From positions 1 to 22,797 of the forward strand of contig QLUC01000011.1 in assembly GCA_018725275.1 (NCBI GenBank): a stretch of 22,797 nucleotides of DNA, written 5' to 3'. A program made the position numbers and the translations under genes. Position 1 is the stretch's first letter. Every line of letters begins with the position of its first letter. The stretch is from Bacillota bacterium. Its GTDB lineage: Bacteria > Bacillota > UBA994. This document shows positions 6,694-14,585 of this stretch, in pieces. A model generated the notes under the pieces. That model saw only the letters and a program-made list of their open reading frames with translations, was not told the DNA's origin and made no database searches.

Positions 6694-7965
6694 ATGACCG
6701 TACCAGTGGCAGTACCTGTACTGCGCAACAAGACCTTTCTCATTCTTTGGGGTGGACAGACTATCTCCGTCCTTGGCGACACGCTCTTTACCCTGGCCCT
6801 GATGTGGTGGGTGGTCAATGCGACGCAAAGCGGCGTAGCCGTATCGCTCGTGGTGCTCGCTACCTCGCTCCCACAGCTAATCCTAGGGTCGATGATTGGT
6901 GTCTACATAGACCGCGCCGATCGGCGCAAAATGATGCTCGTTGCCGCCACCCTAAACGGTATTATTACGGCGCTTTTGGCCCTGTTCTATTGGTACGGCT
7001 GGTTTTCGCTCCCCTTAGTCCTCTTTATGGCGGTACTCATGAGCATCGTCACCACTTTCGATGGGCCGGCCTTCGAGGCGTCGGTTCCGGTGGTTGTGGG
7101 TAAAGACGACCTAGTGCGTGCCAATTCCATAATGCACATGGGGAATAGCGCCATGAGCATCGTGGCCCCTGCGGTGAGTGGCATCTTGATTGCCCTGGCC
7201 GGGGTCGGCGCGGCCATCTTTGTCAACGCCCTGACTTTCTTTGTGGCCGCCATCTCGCTCCTCTTTATTCAATTCCCTTCCCCGCGCATTGCTGCGGCTA
7301 GCGAAAATAAAAACAGTTTTATGCACGATTTTGTCGGCGGCTTGAAATTTGTCTTGGGGCACAAGGTCCTTTTGCCTTTGCTCTCTTACAACGCCTTGCT
7401 CAATTTGGCACTTGCACCCGTCAGCGTGGCTTTGCCCTTGTTAGTTCTAAATGTCTGGCAGGGCGGCCCGGCCTTACTCGGGCTCGTTGGTAGCTTTAAA
7501 GCCGTTGGCTTCCTTGGGGCAGCCATGCTGCTCTCTGCCGCACCCGGCATCATCAAAAAGACCGGCCCCGTCATCATTGGCTCGGTCGTAGCGCTCGGCC
7601 TGTTTACCATGGTGGTGGCTTTTGCCCCCCATCAGGGCTGGCTACTGGCCGGTGTCACCATGGTTGGGTTTGTGCTGGTCATGACCAATGTGGCCGCCCA
7701 GACCATTTGGCAGCGCGAAGTGCCCGATGAATTGCGGGGCAGAGCCTTTACCGCCCGCGAAACTACCACCAGCGGACTGCGGCCTTTAGGGCAAGCGGTG
7801 AGCGGTCCCTTGCTCAATATGGTGGGGCCGGTAGTGTTAATCGGCGGTGCCGGCTTGCTCTGTGCCATTGGTGGCGTCTTCGGCCTGCTTTTGCCCTCGG
7901 TCTTACACTATCCGCATGAAAAAAAGACCGCCCAGAGCGAGGCTCCGGCGGTCTCTGATGATTAG
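6694..7965 (+). CDS. MFS transporter, DHA3-type drug/efflux family
   Basis: A 423-residue integral membrane protein with about 12 hydrophobic segments. The N-terminus FLILWGGQTISVLGDTLFTLALMWW, the loop VYIDRADRRKMM between segments 2 and 3, and a second-half WQREVPDELRGRAFTARETTTSGLRPLGQ place it with MefA/EntS-like exporters of the MFS_3/DHA3 group. Substrate unknown. An ATG at 6685 is only 2 bases after GGAGG, too close, so the ATG at 6694 (MTVPVAVP, 11 bases away) is preferred. The 3' end overlaps the convergent nicotinate phosphoribosyltransferase gene by 4 bases. The last codons (HEKKTAQSEAPAVSDD) also encode that gene's terminator, which may explain the unusual hydrophilic tail. Confidence 0.88.
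   Translation: MTVPVAVPVLRNKTFLILWGGQTISVLGDTLFTLALMWWVVNATQSGVAVSLVVLATSLPQLILGSMIGVYIDRADRRKMMLVAATLNGIITALLALFYWYGWFSLPLVLFMAVLMSIVTTFDGPAFEASVPVVVGKDDLVRANSIMHMGNSAMSIVAPAVSGILIALAGVGAAIFVNALTFFVAAISLLFIQFPSPRIAAASENKNSFMHDFVGGLKFVLGHKVLLPLLSYNALLNLALAPVSVALPLLVLNVWQGGPALLGLVGSFKAVGFLGAAMLLSAAPGIIKKTGPVIIGSVVALGLFTMVVAFAPHQGWLLAGVTMVGFVLVMTNVAAQTIWQREVPDELRGRAFTARETTTSGLRPLGQAVSGPLLNMVGPVVLIGGAGLLCAIGGVFGLLLPSVLHYPHEKKTAQSEAPAVSDD
7919..7953 (-). terminator. Terminator of the nicotinate phosphoribosyltransferase gene, inside the MFS coding end
   Basis: On the minus strand GACCGCC (7953-7947) pairs with GGCGGTC (7932-7926), with an inner GAGC/GCTC pairing, followed by seven T (7925-7919). 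It begins 9 bases after the minus-strand gene ends and lies wholly within the plus-strand MFS reading frame. Confidence 0.85.
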
Positions 7966-9272
7966 TCTTCTACGCGGCAGAGTGCGGCGTTTTGGTTGGG
8001 CTTTCGGCCGAGCTTAGCGAGGGGCACCCAGTCCCCGGCGAGCTTCACCCGCACAATGTCGCCTGTAAAGTCGGTGGTATTGCCCCTAGAGTTCTCGAGC
8101 AGCGATGAGCCCACACCATAAATATCCACCGGCACTTTGCGGGCCTCAAACTTATTGATGCGAGCGATGTCAAAGCCCCCGGTGACGATAATCTTGACTT
8201 GTTGGCACCACTGGGCCGCTACCTCTGCGGCCGGAGCTGCCAAGTTCCAGTCAAGCCAGGCGGAGTCGAGCCCTTGCCTGATGTTTAGCACCAGGCGGGG
8301 GTTCACTCCGTTATCCTCCTCTTTGTCGCCGGTGGGCGCGACCGAGACATCGCGCATATTGCCGGCGGTGTCTGGGCGCACCCCATAGAGCACATAGCGC
8401 TCCGCCTCGGCTAAATCGCCCTCTGCAAAATGCTCCCAATAGTGACGGAACATGGCGGACATAACTTTCTTTGCTTCCCCCACGCAGTCATTGTGGAAAT
8501 CAATGAGGGCAATGCGCGGTGTTGTTTTGGGCATGATGCGGCAAAATTGCAGCATGGTCTCGGTCGTGTTGCCAAGAAAGCAGGCGATGCTGGCATGGCT
8601 GATTGTGCCGCTACCGCCGATACCGATATATGAGCCCTGGGCATCGGTAGAAACCAGCACCCGGGCACTTCCTTCGTGGGCAAGGTTGTAGGCGCGCACG
8701 GCCAGACTATAGGCATAGCCATGTAACGGCTGCACCTTGTAGTGGGCGAAGCGGGCCGGAAAGAAGTAGACATCTTTGCCGCGCGCAGCGACCAAAGTTT
8801 GGTAGACATTCGTGGCCACCCGCGACCCCTCGGTCAAGATGCCGAGAATCGGTGTCTCCAGCAGAGCAAAATCTCTGTAGCGGCCTCGCACTTTGAGCAC
8901 AGGTTTGACATCCAGTGAATCCCCATTGTAGGGCGTGAGCGTGCCATCGGGCACCGCTTCAATCTCTAGCGCCGCATATGTATTGATAAATTCACCGGTA
9001 TCGCTATAGTAACCGGCGCATTCCTTGAGCATGGCCAAGCTCTCTTCCACACCGCACACTACGGCGAAGGGCTGGCGGCGGGGAAAAAATTGCATTTCAA
9101 CTTCAATATCCCCAATCGCCACCGTCTCCATGCTGTAGCCCAGAGCGGCAAGCTTGGCCAGGATGCGCACCGTGTTCGAAAAATAGGCATCAGTATAGTA
9201 ACCCCGGCGCAGCCTTTCCGCATCAAGCTCAAAGACAGCGGGCGACAAGGTCCTGACAAAAGTCTTTTGCAC
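7962..9272 (-). CDS. pncB: Nicotinate phosphoribosyltransferase family protein (NAD salvage)
   Basis: A 436-residue protein of the nicotinate phosphoribosyltransferase family, which joins nicotinate to PRPP (with ATP) to form nicotinate mononucleotide. Signals include the N-terminal RRGYYTDAYFSNT (the position of the usual TDxY stretch), the central GGSGTISHASIACFLG corresponding to the GTxAH region, IALIDFHNDCVGEAKK, and the phosphate-binding IIVTGGFDIARINKFE followed by VDIYGVGSSL. The start is GTG at 9272, with AAAGGAGG 7 bases upstream. It is monocistronic, with its own terminator. The motifs are somewhat divergent from PncB, so the related quinolinate or nicotinamide substrates cannot be excluded. 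Confidence 0.8.
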   Translation of the reverse strand: MQKTFVRTLSPAVFELDAERLRRGYYTDAYFSNTVRILAKLAALGYSMETVAIGDIEVEMQFFPRRQPFAVVCGVEESLAMLKECAGYYSDTGEFINTYAALEIEAVPDGTLTPYNGDSLDVKPVLKVRGRYRDFALLETPILGILTEGSRVATNVYQTLVAARGKDVYFFPARFAHYKVQPLHGYAYSLAVRAYNLAHEGSARVLVSTDAQGSYIGIGGSGTISHASIACFLGNTTETMLQFCRIMPKTTPRIALIDFHNDCVGEAKKVMSAMFRHYWEHFAEGDLAEAERYVLYGVRPDTAGNMRDVSVAPTGDKEEDNGVNPRLVLNIRQGLDSAWLDWNLAAPAAEVAAQWCQQVKIIVTGGFDIARINKFEARKVPVDIYGVGSSLLENSRGNTTDFTGDIVRVKLAGDWVPLAKLGRKPNQNAALCRVED

Positions 9273-9393
9273 AGACCATCCTCCTTTGGAAGCGTTGGGG
9301 ACGGTTCAGCCTCAAGCGAATCTCATCCCTTTTGTAATCATAAGCCATTTTCTCGCCGTACTCAATACAGCAATACGGGGCATAGGGGGAAGC

Positions 9394-10398
9394 ATGAACA
9401 GATACGTGGGGCAGACGAACCTAAGCTTGATTGGTCCGCTGGGGCAAAAGAAGATATCCGCGGCCAGAGTTACCATACTCGGCTGCGGCGCGCTGGGCAC
9501 AGTGGCGGCCGATCTCTTGACGCGCGCCGGAGTGGGGCGGCTTCTCATCATCGACCGCGATGTCGTAGAACTCAGCAACCTCCAGCGCCAGACCCTGTTT
9601 ATTGAAAGCGATGCTGCGGCTAAAGTGCCTAAGGCCGAAGCGGCGGCGTTACGGCTCAGGCAGATCAACAGTGAGGTCAACATCGAAGCCTCGGTAGTGG
9701 ATTTTACCGGTATAAATGCCCTCGAGCTTGTCCGCGGCAGTGACCTTGTCATTGACGCCACCGACAACTATTTGGCTCGTTTCACGCTCAACGAAGCCTG
9801 CCAGGTTCTCGGTCTGCCCTGGGTTTATGGTGGTGTTCTCGGCACCATGGGCACCATGGGTGTATTTGCGCCGGGTGGGCCCTGTTTTCGATGTCTCTTT
9901 ACCGACCTGCCGTTACTAGGTTCAGCCGAGAGCTGCAGCGTGGCCGGCGTCCTAGGTTCGGTCACGACCATCGTGGCGGCGGCGCAAGTGGCCGAAGCCA
10001 TAAAAATCATCACTGGGAATGAGCACCGCCACAACTTACTCGAATTTGACCTAAGGAGTGGGGAGTTTCGTACCATAGATATCGCCCAAGATCCGCTCTG
10101 CCCGGCCTGTCAACTGCGCCAAGGAGAGTTCCTCGGGCGATCGCCCGCGCCGGAAGCGGTAGTAGTATGCGGGGAGCAAAGCGTCTTAGTGCCCGGAGGG
10201 GCCGGTCCGGTGGACCTTCGGTCACTAGGGCAGCGGCTCAGCGCGCGAGGCTTCAAGGTAGAGGGTTCGCGCTATACGTTGCGCATTGCAGCGGTTGACC
10301 AATGTGAGGTAGTCATCTTTGGGGATGGGCGCGCGCTTATCTACGGCACAACAAGCGTCGGCCGCGCGAAAAATATCTACACCAGTATACTTGGATAG
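9394..10398 (+). CDS. ThiF/MoeB/HesA family E1-like adenylyltransferase
   Basis: A 334-residue enzyme that activates the C-terminus of a small ubiquitin-like sulfur carrier (ThiS, MoaD or similar) with ATP. The nucleotide site reads VTILGCGALGTVAADLLTRAG, with the Arg-finger region LIIDRDVVELSNLQRQTLF, then DLVIDATDNYLARF. Zinc ligands appear as CFRC (about 168-171) and CPAC (about 237-240). After the E1 core comes an extra C-terminal segment of about 80 residues ending FGDGRALIYGTTSVGRAKNIYTSIL, a tail seen on many bacterial ThiF-like proteins. The start at 9394 follows GGGGGA closely. No ThiS, MoaD or other thiamine or molybdopterin gene is adjacent, so the partner is unknown. Confidence 0.88.
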   Translation: MNRYVGQTNLSLIGPLGQKKISAARVTILGCGALGTVAADLLTRAGVGRLLIIDRDVVELSNLQRQTLFIESDAAAKVPKAEAAALRLRQINSEVNIEASVVDFTGINALELVRGSDLVIDATDNYLARFTLNEACQVLGLPWVYGGVLGTMGTMGVFAPGGPCFRCLFTDLPLLGSAESCSVAGVLGSVTTIVAAAQVAEAIKIITGNEHRHNLLEFDLRSGEFRTIDIAQDPLCPACQLRQGEFLGRSPAPEAVVVCGEQSVLVPGGAGPVDLRSLGQRLSARGFKVEGSRYTLRIAAVDQCEVVIFGDGRALIYGTTSVGRAKNIYTSILG

Positions 10399-10430
10399 GA
10401 GTAATTGCAAGCAGGAAATGCCACCCGCCA

Positions 10431-10456
10431 AGCGAACAATAACAGCGAACAATAAT
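10431..10456. repeat. Tandem 13-base repeat (two units)
   Basis: AGCGAACAATAAC at 10431-10443 is followed directly by AGCGAACAATAAT at 10444-10456, in the gap between the ThiF-like gene and the kinase. It could be a regulator-binding pair or replication slippage. Confidence 0.7.
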
Positions 10457-10490
10457 AGCGCTGCGTAATTTCGTTGCGTACAACAAAAAA

Positions 10491-10510
10491 ATGCGCATGA
10501 AAATGCGTAT
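10491..10510. other. GAAA-loop hairpin before the kinase gene
   Basis: ATGCGCAT (10491-10498) and ATGCGTAT (10503-10510) pair over 8 positions (one G-U) around a GAAA loop. Seven A at 10484-10490 precede it, so on the minus strand it resembles a terminator, but no minus-strand gene is nearby. Confidence 0.4.
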
Positions 10511-10597
10511 GGCTAGCATGGTTGTATTGGCATTGGGAAGGTGGTGAGCGCCATTCGTTGGCGGAGGAAGATAGAGGACGTCCAAGGGGAGGTACTT

Positions 10598-11767
10598 GTG
10601 CGGCCCACTTTGTGCTTGACGCGCGAGGTCGAGAGCCTGCGCGAGCAGGTAAGCGCTCTTATCCTCTTGAACAAGGTGTTTGCCGATGCGGAGGGTTTGC
10701 GTAGCAGGGTGCAGATGGCACTCGCTGTGCTGATGCGCGCTGTGGGGGCCTCGTACTGTTTACTCGAGTGTTCTTTCTCCCTCGGGGAGGACACTTTTCA
10801 GTCCTTGCAGCTAGGCACAGAGCCCACGGGCGCCCTGCATAAGGCACTGCAAGAGCATGCTCAGGCGGCGCGCGAATCGAGGCAATTACTGCGCCAAGAT
10901 AATATCATCGCGGTGCCACTCTGCGTTCAAGACCTTGGGCTTGGCGCCATGACCCTGCTTGTCGCGGAGGATTTTCCTCCGGACAGAGTCAAAATAGTCG
11001 AAACTGCCGCCCAGCAGGTAGCGGCCATTATCTACGCCGCCGACTTGTTGCGCCGCGAGCGTGAAGCAGGGGACCAGCTACGCGAGCTGGACAAAATGCG
11101 CAGCGACTTCGTAGCCATGGTCTCCCATGAGTTACGCACTCCGCTCACCTGCATCAAGGGTTTTGTGGACACCCTGCTCCGGAGTGACATAAACTGGAGC
11201 GAAACAGAGCAGGGCGAGTTCTTGCGGTCGATAAAACTCAGTTCGGAGCAGGCCTTGCGGGTGGTCGAAGACCTTCTGTCCGTGCAACAGGCCGGGCAGG
11301 GCAAAGTTGCCATCGTGGCTAAGACCATCGACTTAGGGCATTTGGTTGCTGAGTCCTGCCGTCGCGCTCAAAGCACCTCGTCTAATCACACGATTCTTTG
11401 GACGGTTCCCGCCACACTCCCCATAGTCCGCGCCGACTTCGTGCGCCTAAGCCAAGTGATGGACAATCTCTTGCATAATGCCATCAAGTATTCCCCCTTG
11501 GGCGGCGAGGTGCATGTCCGGGTGCGTGGGATGTTGGGCGAAGTAGAAGTGGCAGTCATCGACCATGGCGTGGGCATACCCCCGGCACAACTAGGGCGGG
11601 TGTTTGACCAGTTCTACCGCATCGACAACTCCTTATCGCGCAAGACCGAGGGTCTTGGTCTTGGCTTGGCCATCGTGCGCACCATTGTGCTGCTACACGG
11701 CGGCAGGGTGTGGGCCGAAAGCTCCCCTGGGACGGGGTCAACGTTTTACTTTACCATACCGAATTAG
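10598..11767 (+). CDS. Soluble GAF-domain sensor histidine kinase
   Basis: A 389-residue cytoplasmic two-component kinase without visible membrane segments. After a short coiled-coil start (TREVESLREQVSALILLN), a GAF-like sensor spans about residues 20-150. The HisKA dimerisation and phosphotransfer domain has FVAMVSHELRTPLT with phospho-acceptor His177. The ATPase domain follows with N-box DNLLHNAIKYSP, G1 DHGVGIPP, F-box FDQFYRID and G2 GLGLGLAI. The GTG at 10598 has AGGGGAGG 5 bases upstream; a frame begins earlier at GTG 10541 (19 more residues) with a weaker site. It lies 11 bases before the response regulator gene, a probable partner. The ligand sensed by the GAF domain is unknown. Confidence 0.9.
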   Translation: MRPTLCLTREVESLREQVSALILLNKVFADAEGLRSRVQMALAVLMRAVGASYCLLECSFSLGEDTFQSLQLGTEPTGALHKALQEHAQAARESRQLLRQDNIIAVPLCVQDLGLGAMTLLVAEDFPPDRVKIVETAAQQVAAIIYAADLLRREREAGDQLRELDKMRSDFVAMVSHELRTPLTCIKGFVDTLLRSDINWSETEQGEFLRSIKLSSEQALRVVEDLLSVQQAGQGKVAIVAKTIDLGHLVAESCRRAQSTSSNHTILWTVPATLPIVRADFVRLSQVMDNLLHNAIKYSPLGGEVHVRVRGMLGEVEVAVIDHGVGIPPAQLGRVFDQFYRIDNSLSRKTEGLGLGLAIVRTIVLLHGGRVWAESSPGTGSTFYFTIPN

Positions 11768-11778
11768 GGAGGGCGGCC

Positions 11779-13101
11779 ATGAAAAACCGTATCTTAGTGG
11801 TTGACGACAATCGGCTGATAGTTACCTTGCTCAAGGTGAATTTAACATCAGCCGGGTATGAGGTAGTTACCGCCAGCGACGGCCTGGCCGGGTTGAAGGC
11901 TGCTATTGCCGAGCGCCCCGACTTAATCATCCTCGATGTGATGATGCCCGAGATGGATGGGTTTGAGGTAGCGCGGCAAGTGCGTAACAACACGCTCGTC
12001 TCCCATGTCCCCATCATCATGCTTACTGCGCGCAACACGTCGGAGAGCATCGTGGCCGGGTTAGATGCCGGGGCGGATGATTACCTGGCCAAACCCTTTG
12101 ATATGACTGAGGTGCTGGCGCGAGTGAAGGCGCATTTACGCCGCTCCCGCACCGAGCGCTCGCTAAACCCCATCACCAATCTCCCCGGCAACATCGCCAT
12201 CGAGGAGAAATTAAAGCAGCTGGCCGCGTCTTTGGAGCCCTTTGCGGTCATCTATACCGACATCGACAATTTTAAGTCCTACAACGACGCCTATGGCTTT
12301 CTGCAAGGCGATGTGGTGCTGCGCACTCTAGGCCTCATCATTTTGCAATGCATCACCATGTGCGGCAACCCACACGACTTTGTCGGGCATATCGGGGGCG
12401 ACGACTTTGTCATCTGCAGTACCCCTGACAAGGTAGATGCACTTTGCCAGCAGCTGATCACCTCTTTTGACGAGCTGATGCCCAAATTATACAACGAAAA
12501 TGACCGCAAGCTAGGCTATGTGCTCGGCCATTCGCGCGATGGACAACACGTCAAGCACCCGCTCATTACGGTTTCTCTCGCGGTGGTGACCAATGAGTAT
12601 CGGTCCTTTGACAGCTCCGGTCAGATTTCCGAGCTGGTGGCCGAGGTAAAGTGCCTCGCCAAGCAAATGCCCCACAGCATCTACATTAAGGATTTGCGCA
12701 GCAGCAGAGCCTCCGCCCAAGATGCATCTTATGAGCGCGGGCCGGAAGACCCGCCGCTCTCTGTCGCCTTAGTATGCGCCGATAGAACCTTGCGCTTGGT
12801 GCTGCCGGTCACGCTAGGGCGTGCCAAAATTAAGGTGATGGTTTGCGATACTGTCGCCGAGGCCTTGCGCACAGACGTGAATACCGTCATTGTCGATGAC
12901 GTCTTGCTCGATGAATCAAAGCTCGGTGTGCTGGCCGAAGCAAAAGAGAATGGCCGCGCCGTGATTGTGCTAGGACCCCCCGCGAGCGACGGGGACGACC
13001 TAGGGGCCACCCGGACCAGGACGGCCTGCCTGCCCAAGCCCTACAATTTCACCCATCTGGCATCGCTTATCAGGCAGGTGCACTGCTGTCCCGCCGGGTA
13101 G
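11779..13101 (+). CDS. Response regulator with REC, GGDEF-like (GGDDF) and C-terminal receiver-like domains
   Basis: A 440-residue protein. The first receiver domain (1-120) has RILVVDDNR, phospho-acceptor Asp53 in LIILDVMMPEMDG, and the Lys of LAKPFD. A GGDEF-type domain (about 130-300) contains NLPGN, YTDIDNFKSYND and, at the catalytic loop, GGDDF at residues 206-210. The Glu-to-Asp change may lower or abolish diguanylate cyclase activity. The last 110 residues (about 328-440) look like a second, degenerate receiver, with VIVDDVLLD and a CLPKPYNF Lys-Pro. The start at 11779 follows GGGAGGGCGG. It probably receives phosphate from the kinase 11 bases upstream. The output may be c-di-GMP synthesis or a non-enzymatic interaction. 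Confidence 0.87.
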   Translation: MKNRILVVDDNRLIVTLLKVNLTSAGYEVVTASDGLAGLKAAIAERPDLIILDVMMPEMDGFEVARQVRNNTLVSHVPIIMLTARNTSESIVAGLDAGADDYLAKPFDMTEVLARVKAHLRRSRTERSLNPITNLPGNIAIEEKLKQLAASLEPFAVIYTDIDNFKSYNDAYGFLQGDVVLRTLGLIILQCITMCGNPHDFVGHIGGDDFVICSTPDKVDALCQQLITSFDELMPKLYNENDRKLGYVLGHSRDGQHVKHPLITVSLAVVTNEYRSFDSSGQISELVAEVKCLAKQMPHSIYIKDLRSSRASAQDASYERGPEDPPLSVALVCADRTLRLVLPVTLGRAKIKVMVCDTVAEALRTDVNTVIVDDVLLDESKLGVLAEAKENGRAVIVLGPPASDGDDLGATRTRTACLPKPYNFTHLASLIRQVHCCPAG

Positions 13102-13110
13102 AGTTGAGAT

Positions 13111-13139
13111 TTGACGACTACCCTTTTCCCATGTATAAT
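13111..13139 (+). promoter_or_regulatory. Sigma-A promoter of mazEF
   Basis: TTGACG (13111-13116), 17-base spacer, then a perfect TATAAT (13134-13139), 33 bases before the mazE start. This is the best promoter match in the window. MazE-MazF complexes usually repress their own promoter. Confidence 0.85.
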
Positions 13140-13172
13140 CATTGTAGAAACAAAGAAGGGAGGTAGTTTGAG

Positions 13173-13415
13173 GTGTTAGTAAAGGTACAAAAGTGGGGGA
13201 ATAGCCTGGCGCTGCGCATACCGAAATCTTTTGCCCAAGAGGTTAGCTTGGTATCAGGGACCGAGGCTACACTTTCGATAGTGGACGGAAGGTTGATTGT
13301 CGAACCTCTTAGGCAGGGAGTTTATGTTTTAGAGCATTTGCTTGCGGAACTCAAAGACGAGCAAATCCATGCCGAGCAAGGTTACGGCCACCCTGTCGGT
13401 AAGGAAGTGTGGTAG
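13173..13415 (+). CDS. mazE: MazE-type antitoxin (AbrB/SpoVT fold)
   Basis: An 80-residue antitoxin. The N-terminal half is the swapped-hairpin DNA-binding fold: VKVQKWGNSLALRIPKSFAQE followed by TEATLSIVDGRLIVEP. The acidic C-terminal part (LEHLLAELKDEQIHAEQG) is the usual toxin-wrapping tail. It neutralises the MazF nuclease and normally represses the operon. The GTG at 13173 follows GGGAGG by 9 bases. It ends immediately before the toxin start codon, a tight coupling typical of toxin-antitoxin pairs. Confidence 0.92.
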   Translation: MLVKVQKWGNSLALRIPKSFAQEVSLVSGTEATLSIVDGRLIVEPLRQGVYVLEHLLAELKDEQIHAEQGYGHPVGKEVW

Positions 13416-13751
13416 TTGAAAGTCCCTCATTTGCCTGCTAGGGGGGACGTTGTTTGGCTGGACTTCACCCCCCATTCAGGACATGAACAGGGCGGGCGGA
13501 GGCCGGCGGTATGCATTTCACCCCATAGTTACAACCATAGAGTGAGCTTGGCCCTTTTTTGCCCGGTCACCCTGGCCAGAAAAGGGTACCCATTTGAAGT
13601 TGTTTTGCCGGAGAGCGTTCCGATTTGCGGGGTAGTTTTGGCGGACCATGTTCAAAGCCTCGATTGGCGCAGTCGGCGTTCTGAATATGTTTGCACCCTG
13701 CCGCCCGAAACAACGGCCGAAATACTGGGCAAACTAAGAGCCCTTTTGTAG
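13416..13751 (+). CDS. mazF: MazF-type endoribonuclease toxin
   Basis: A 111-residue PemK/MazF family mRNA interferase that cuts single-stranded RNA at short sequence motifs. It resembles the E. coli MazF class closely: RGDVVWLDFTPHSGHEQGGRRPAV with the conserved Arg, the PVTLARKGYPFEVVLP stretch containing the catalytic-region Thr, and GVVLADHVQSLDWR. The TTG start at 13416 comes directly after the mazE stop, with GGAAG 8 bases before it. The length is full, so the toxin is probably active. The cleavage sequence cannot be predicted here. Confidence 0.93.
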   Translation: MKVPHLPARGDVVWLDFTPHSGHEQGGRRPAVCISPHSYNHRVSLALFCPVTLARKGYPFEVVLPESVPICGVVLADHVQSLDWRSRRSEYVCTLPPETTAEILGKLRALL

Positions 13752-13760
13752 GCAATTAAT

Positions 13761-13795
13761 TTGACAACCTAGCAGGATAGTGGCATTCTTATCCT
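13761..13795 (+). promoter_or_regulatory. Candidate promoter and operator of the fur-csoR-HMA operon
   Basis: A consensus TTGACA at 13761-13766 is followed by a poor -10 region (CATTCT at 13784-13789 with a 17-base spacer). An inverted repeat AGGATA (13774-13779) / TATCCT (13790-13795) with a 10-base centre overlaps this region and could be an operator for the Fur-family or CsoR-family protein encoded downstream. Confidence 0.45.
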
Positions 13796-13820
13796 AAGGA
13801 ACGCAATTAGGGGTGGAACT

Positions 13821-14285
13821 GTGAACGAAGAACAAAACATATCGCAAATTCTTAGCGTACTCAAGGAGAAGGATTTTCGCTTGACGCCACAGCGCGAGGC
13901 GATTTTGCGCATACTCCTTAGTGCCGAGGAAAACCATATGACCGCCGAAGAAATCTATAGCATCACCCGAGCGAAAAACCCCGAAATTGGCCTAGCCACC
14001 GTCTATAGAACTCTCGACCTCTTTGAGAACTTAGGCATTGTGGCTCGCTTGGACTTCTGCGAAGGGGGTCGCAAGTATGAACTCGCCAGCGACCAAGAGA
14101 AGCACTACCACCATCACCTGGTCTGTCTTGGCTGCGCTGACATCATCGAGTTTAATGAGGACCTCTTAGACGACCTCGAGGCGCGCATCGCTACGCAGAG
14201 CAATTTTAGAATAACAGACCATAGCCTGCAGTTTTTTGGCTACTGCAGCAAGTGCCGGGATCCAAAAAATGCAAGCCCCGCATGA
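13821..14285 (+). CDS. Fur family metal-dependent transcriptional regulator (Fur/PerR/Zur type)
   Basis: A 154-residue repressor. The winged-helix DNA-binding domain (about 1-85) contains FRLTPQREAILRIL and the recognition stretch IGLATVYRTLDLFENLGIV. The dimerisation and metal domain has the His-rich H96-H99 in EKHYHHHLVC, and two structural zinc pairs, C102/C105 (CLGC) and C142/C145 (CSKC). These features do not decide between iron, zinc, manganese/peroxide or another signal. The GTG at 13821 follows AGGGGTGG. Its end overlaps the csoR-like gene by 17 bases, so it is co-translated with a second metal-responsive regulator. Confidence 0.92.
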   Translation: MNEEQNISQILSVLKEKDFRLTPQREAILRILLSAEENHMTAEEIYSITRAKNPEIGLATVYRTLDLFENLGIVARLDFCEGGRKYELASDQEKHYHHHLVCLGCADIIEFNEDLLDDLEARIATQSNFRITDHSLQFFGYCSKCRDPKNASPA

Positions 14286-14532
14286 TGACATTTTGCGGCG
14301 GCTCCGCAAGATAGAGGGCCAGGTGCGGGGTCTGCAGCGCATGGTCGGGGAGGACCGCTACTGTCTTGACATTCTCACGCAAGTGGCAGCCGTGCGCGCC
14401 GCGCTAGACCGCGTCGGCATGAAGGTGCTCGATGCCCATGCGCGGGGGTGCCTGGCCACGGCCATTCGTTCGGGACAAGCCGATGAATCCATCGACGAGT
14501 TAGTGGCGGCACTCGAGCGGTTTATGCGCTAG
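14269..14532 (+). CDS. CsoR/RcnR family metal-sensing repressor (DUF156)
   Basis: An 87-residue all-helical repressor. The family signature ILRRLRKIEGQVRGLQRM is followed by the metal-binding set C32 (DRYCLDIL), H57 and C61 (DAHARGC). Cys-His-Cys is the copper(I) pattern of CsoR, rather than the His-rich nickel/cobalt pattern of RcnR. The persulfide sensor CstR also keeps two Cys, and usually lacks the His. The start at 14269 overlaps the end of the Fur-family gene and gives the canonical N-terminus. It stands 53 bases before the Sec-containing HMA protein, its likely regulated partner. Confidence 0.9.
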   Translation: MQAPHDDILRRLRKIEGQVRGLQRMVGEDRYCLDILTQVAAVRAALDRVGMKVLDAHARGCLATAIRSGQADESIDELVAALERFMR

Positions 14533-14585
14533 GGGACCAACGCAATGTAATCCAATGAGCACAAGAGAAAAAGGAGGAATATCTA

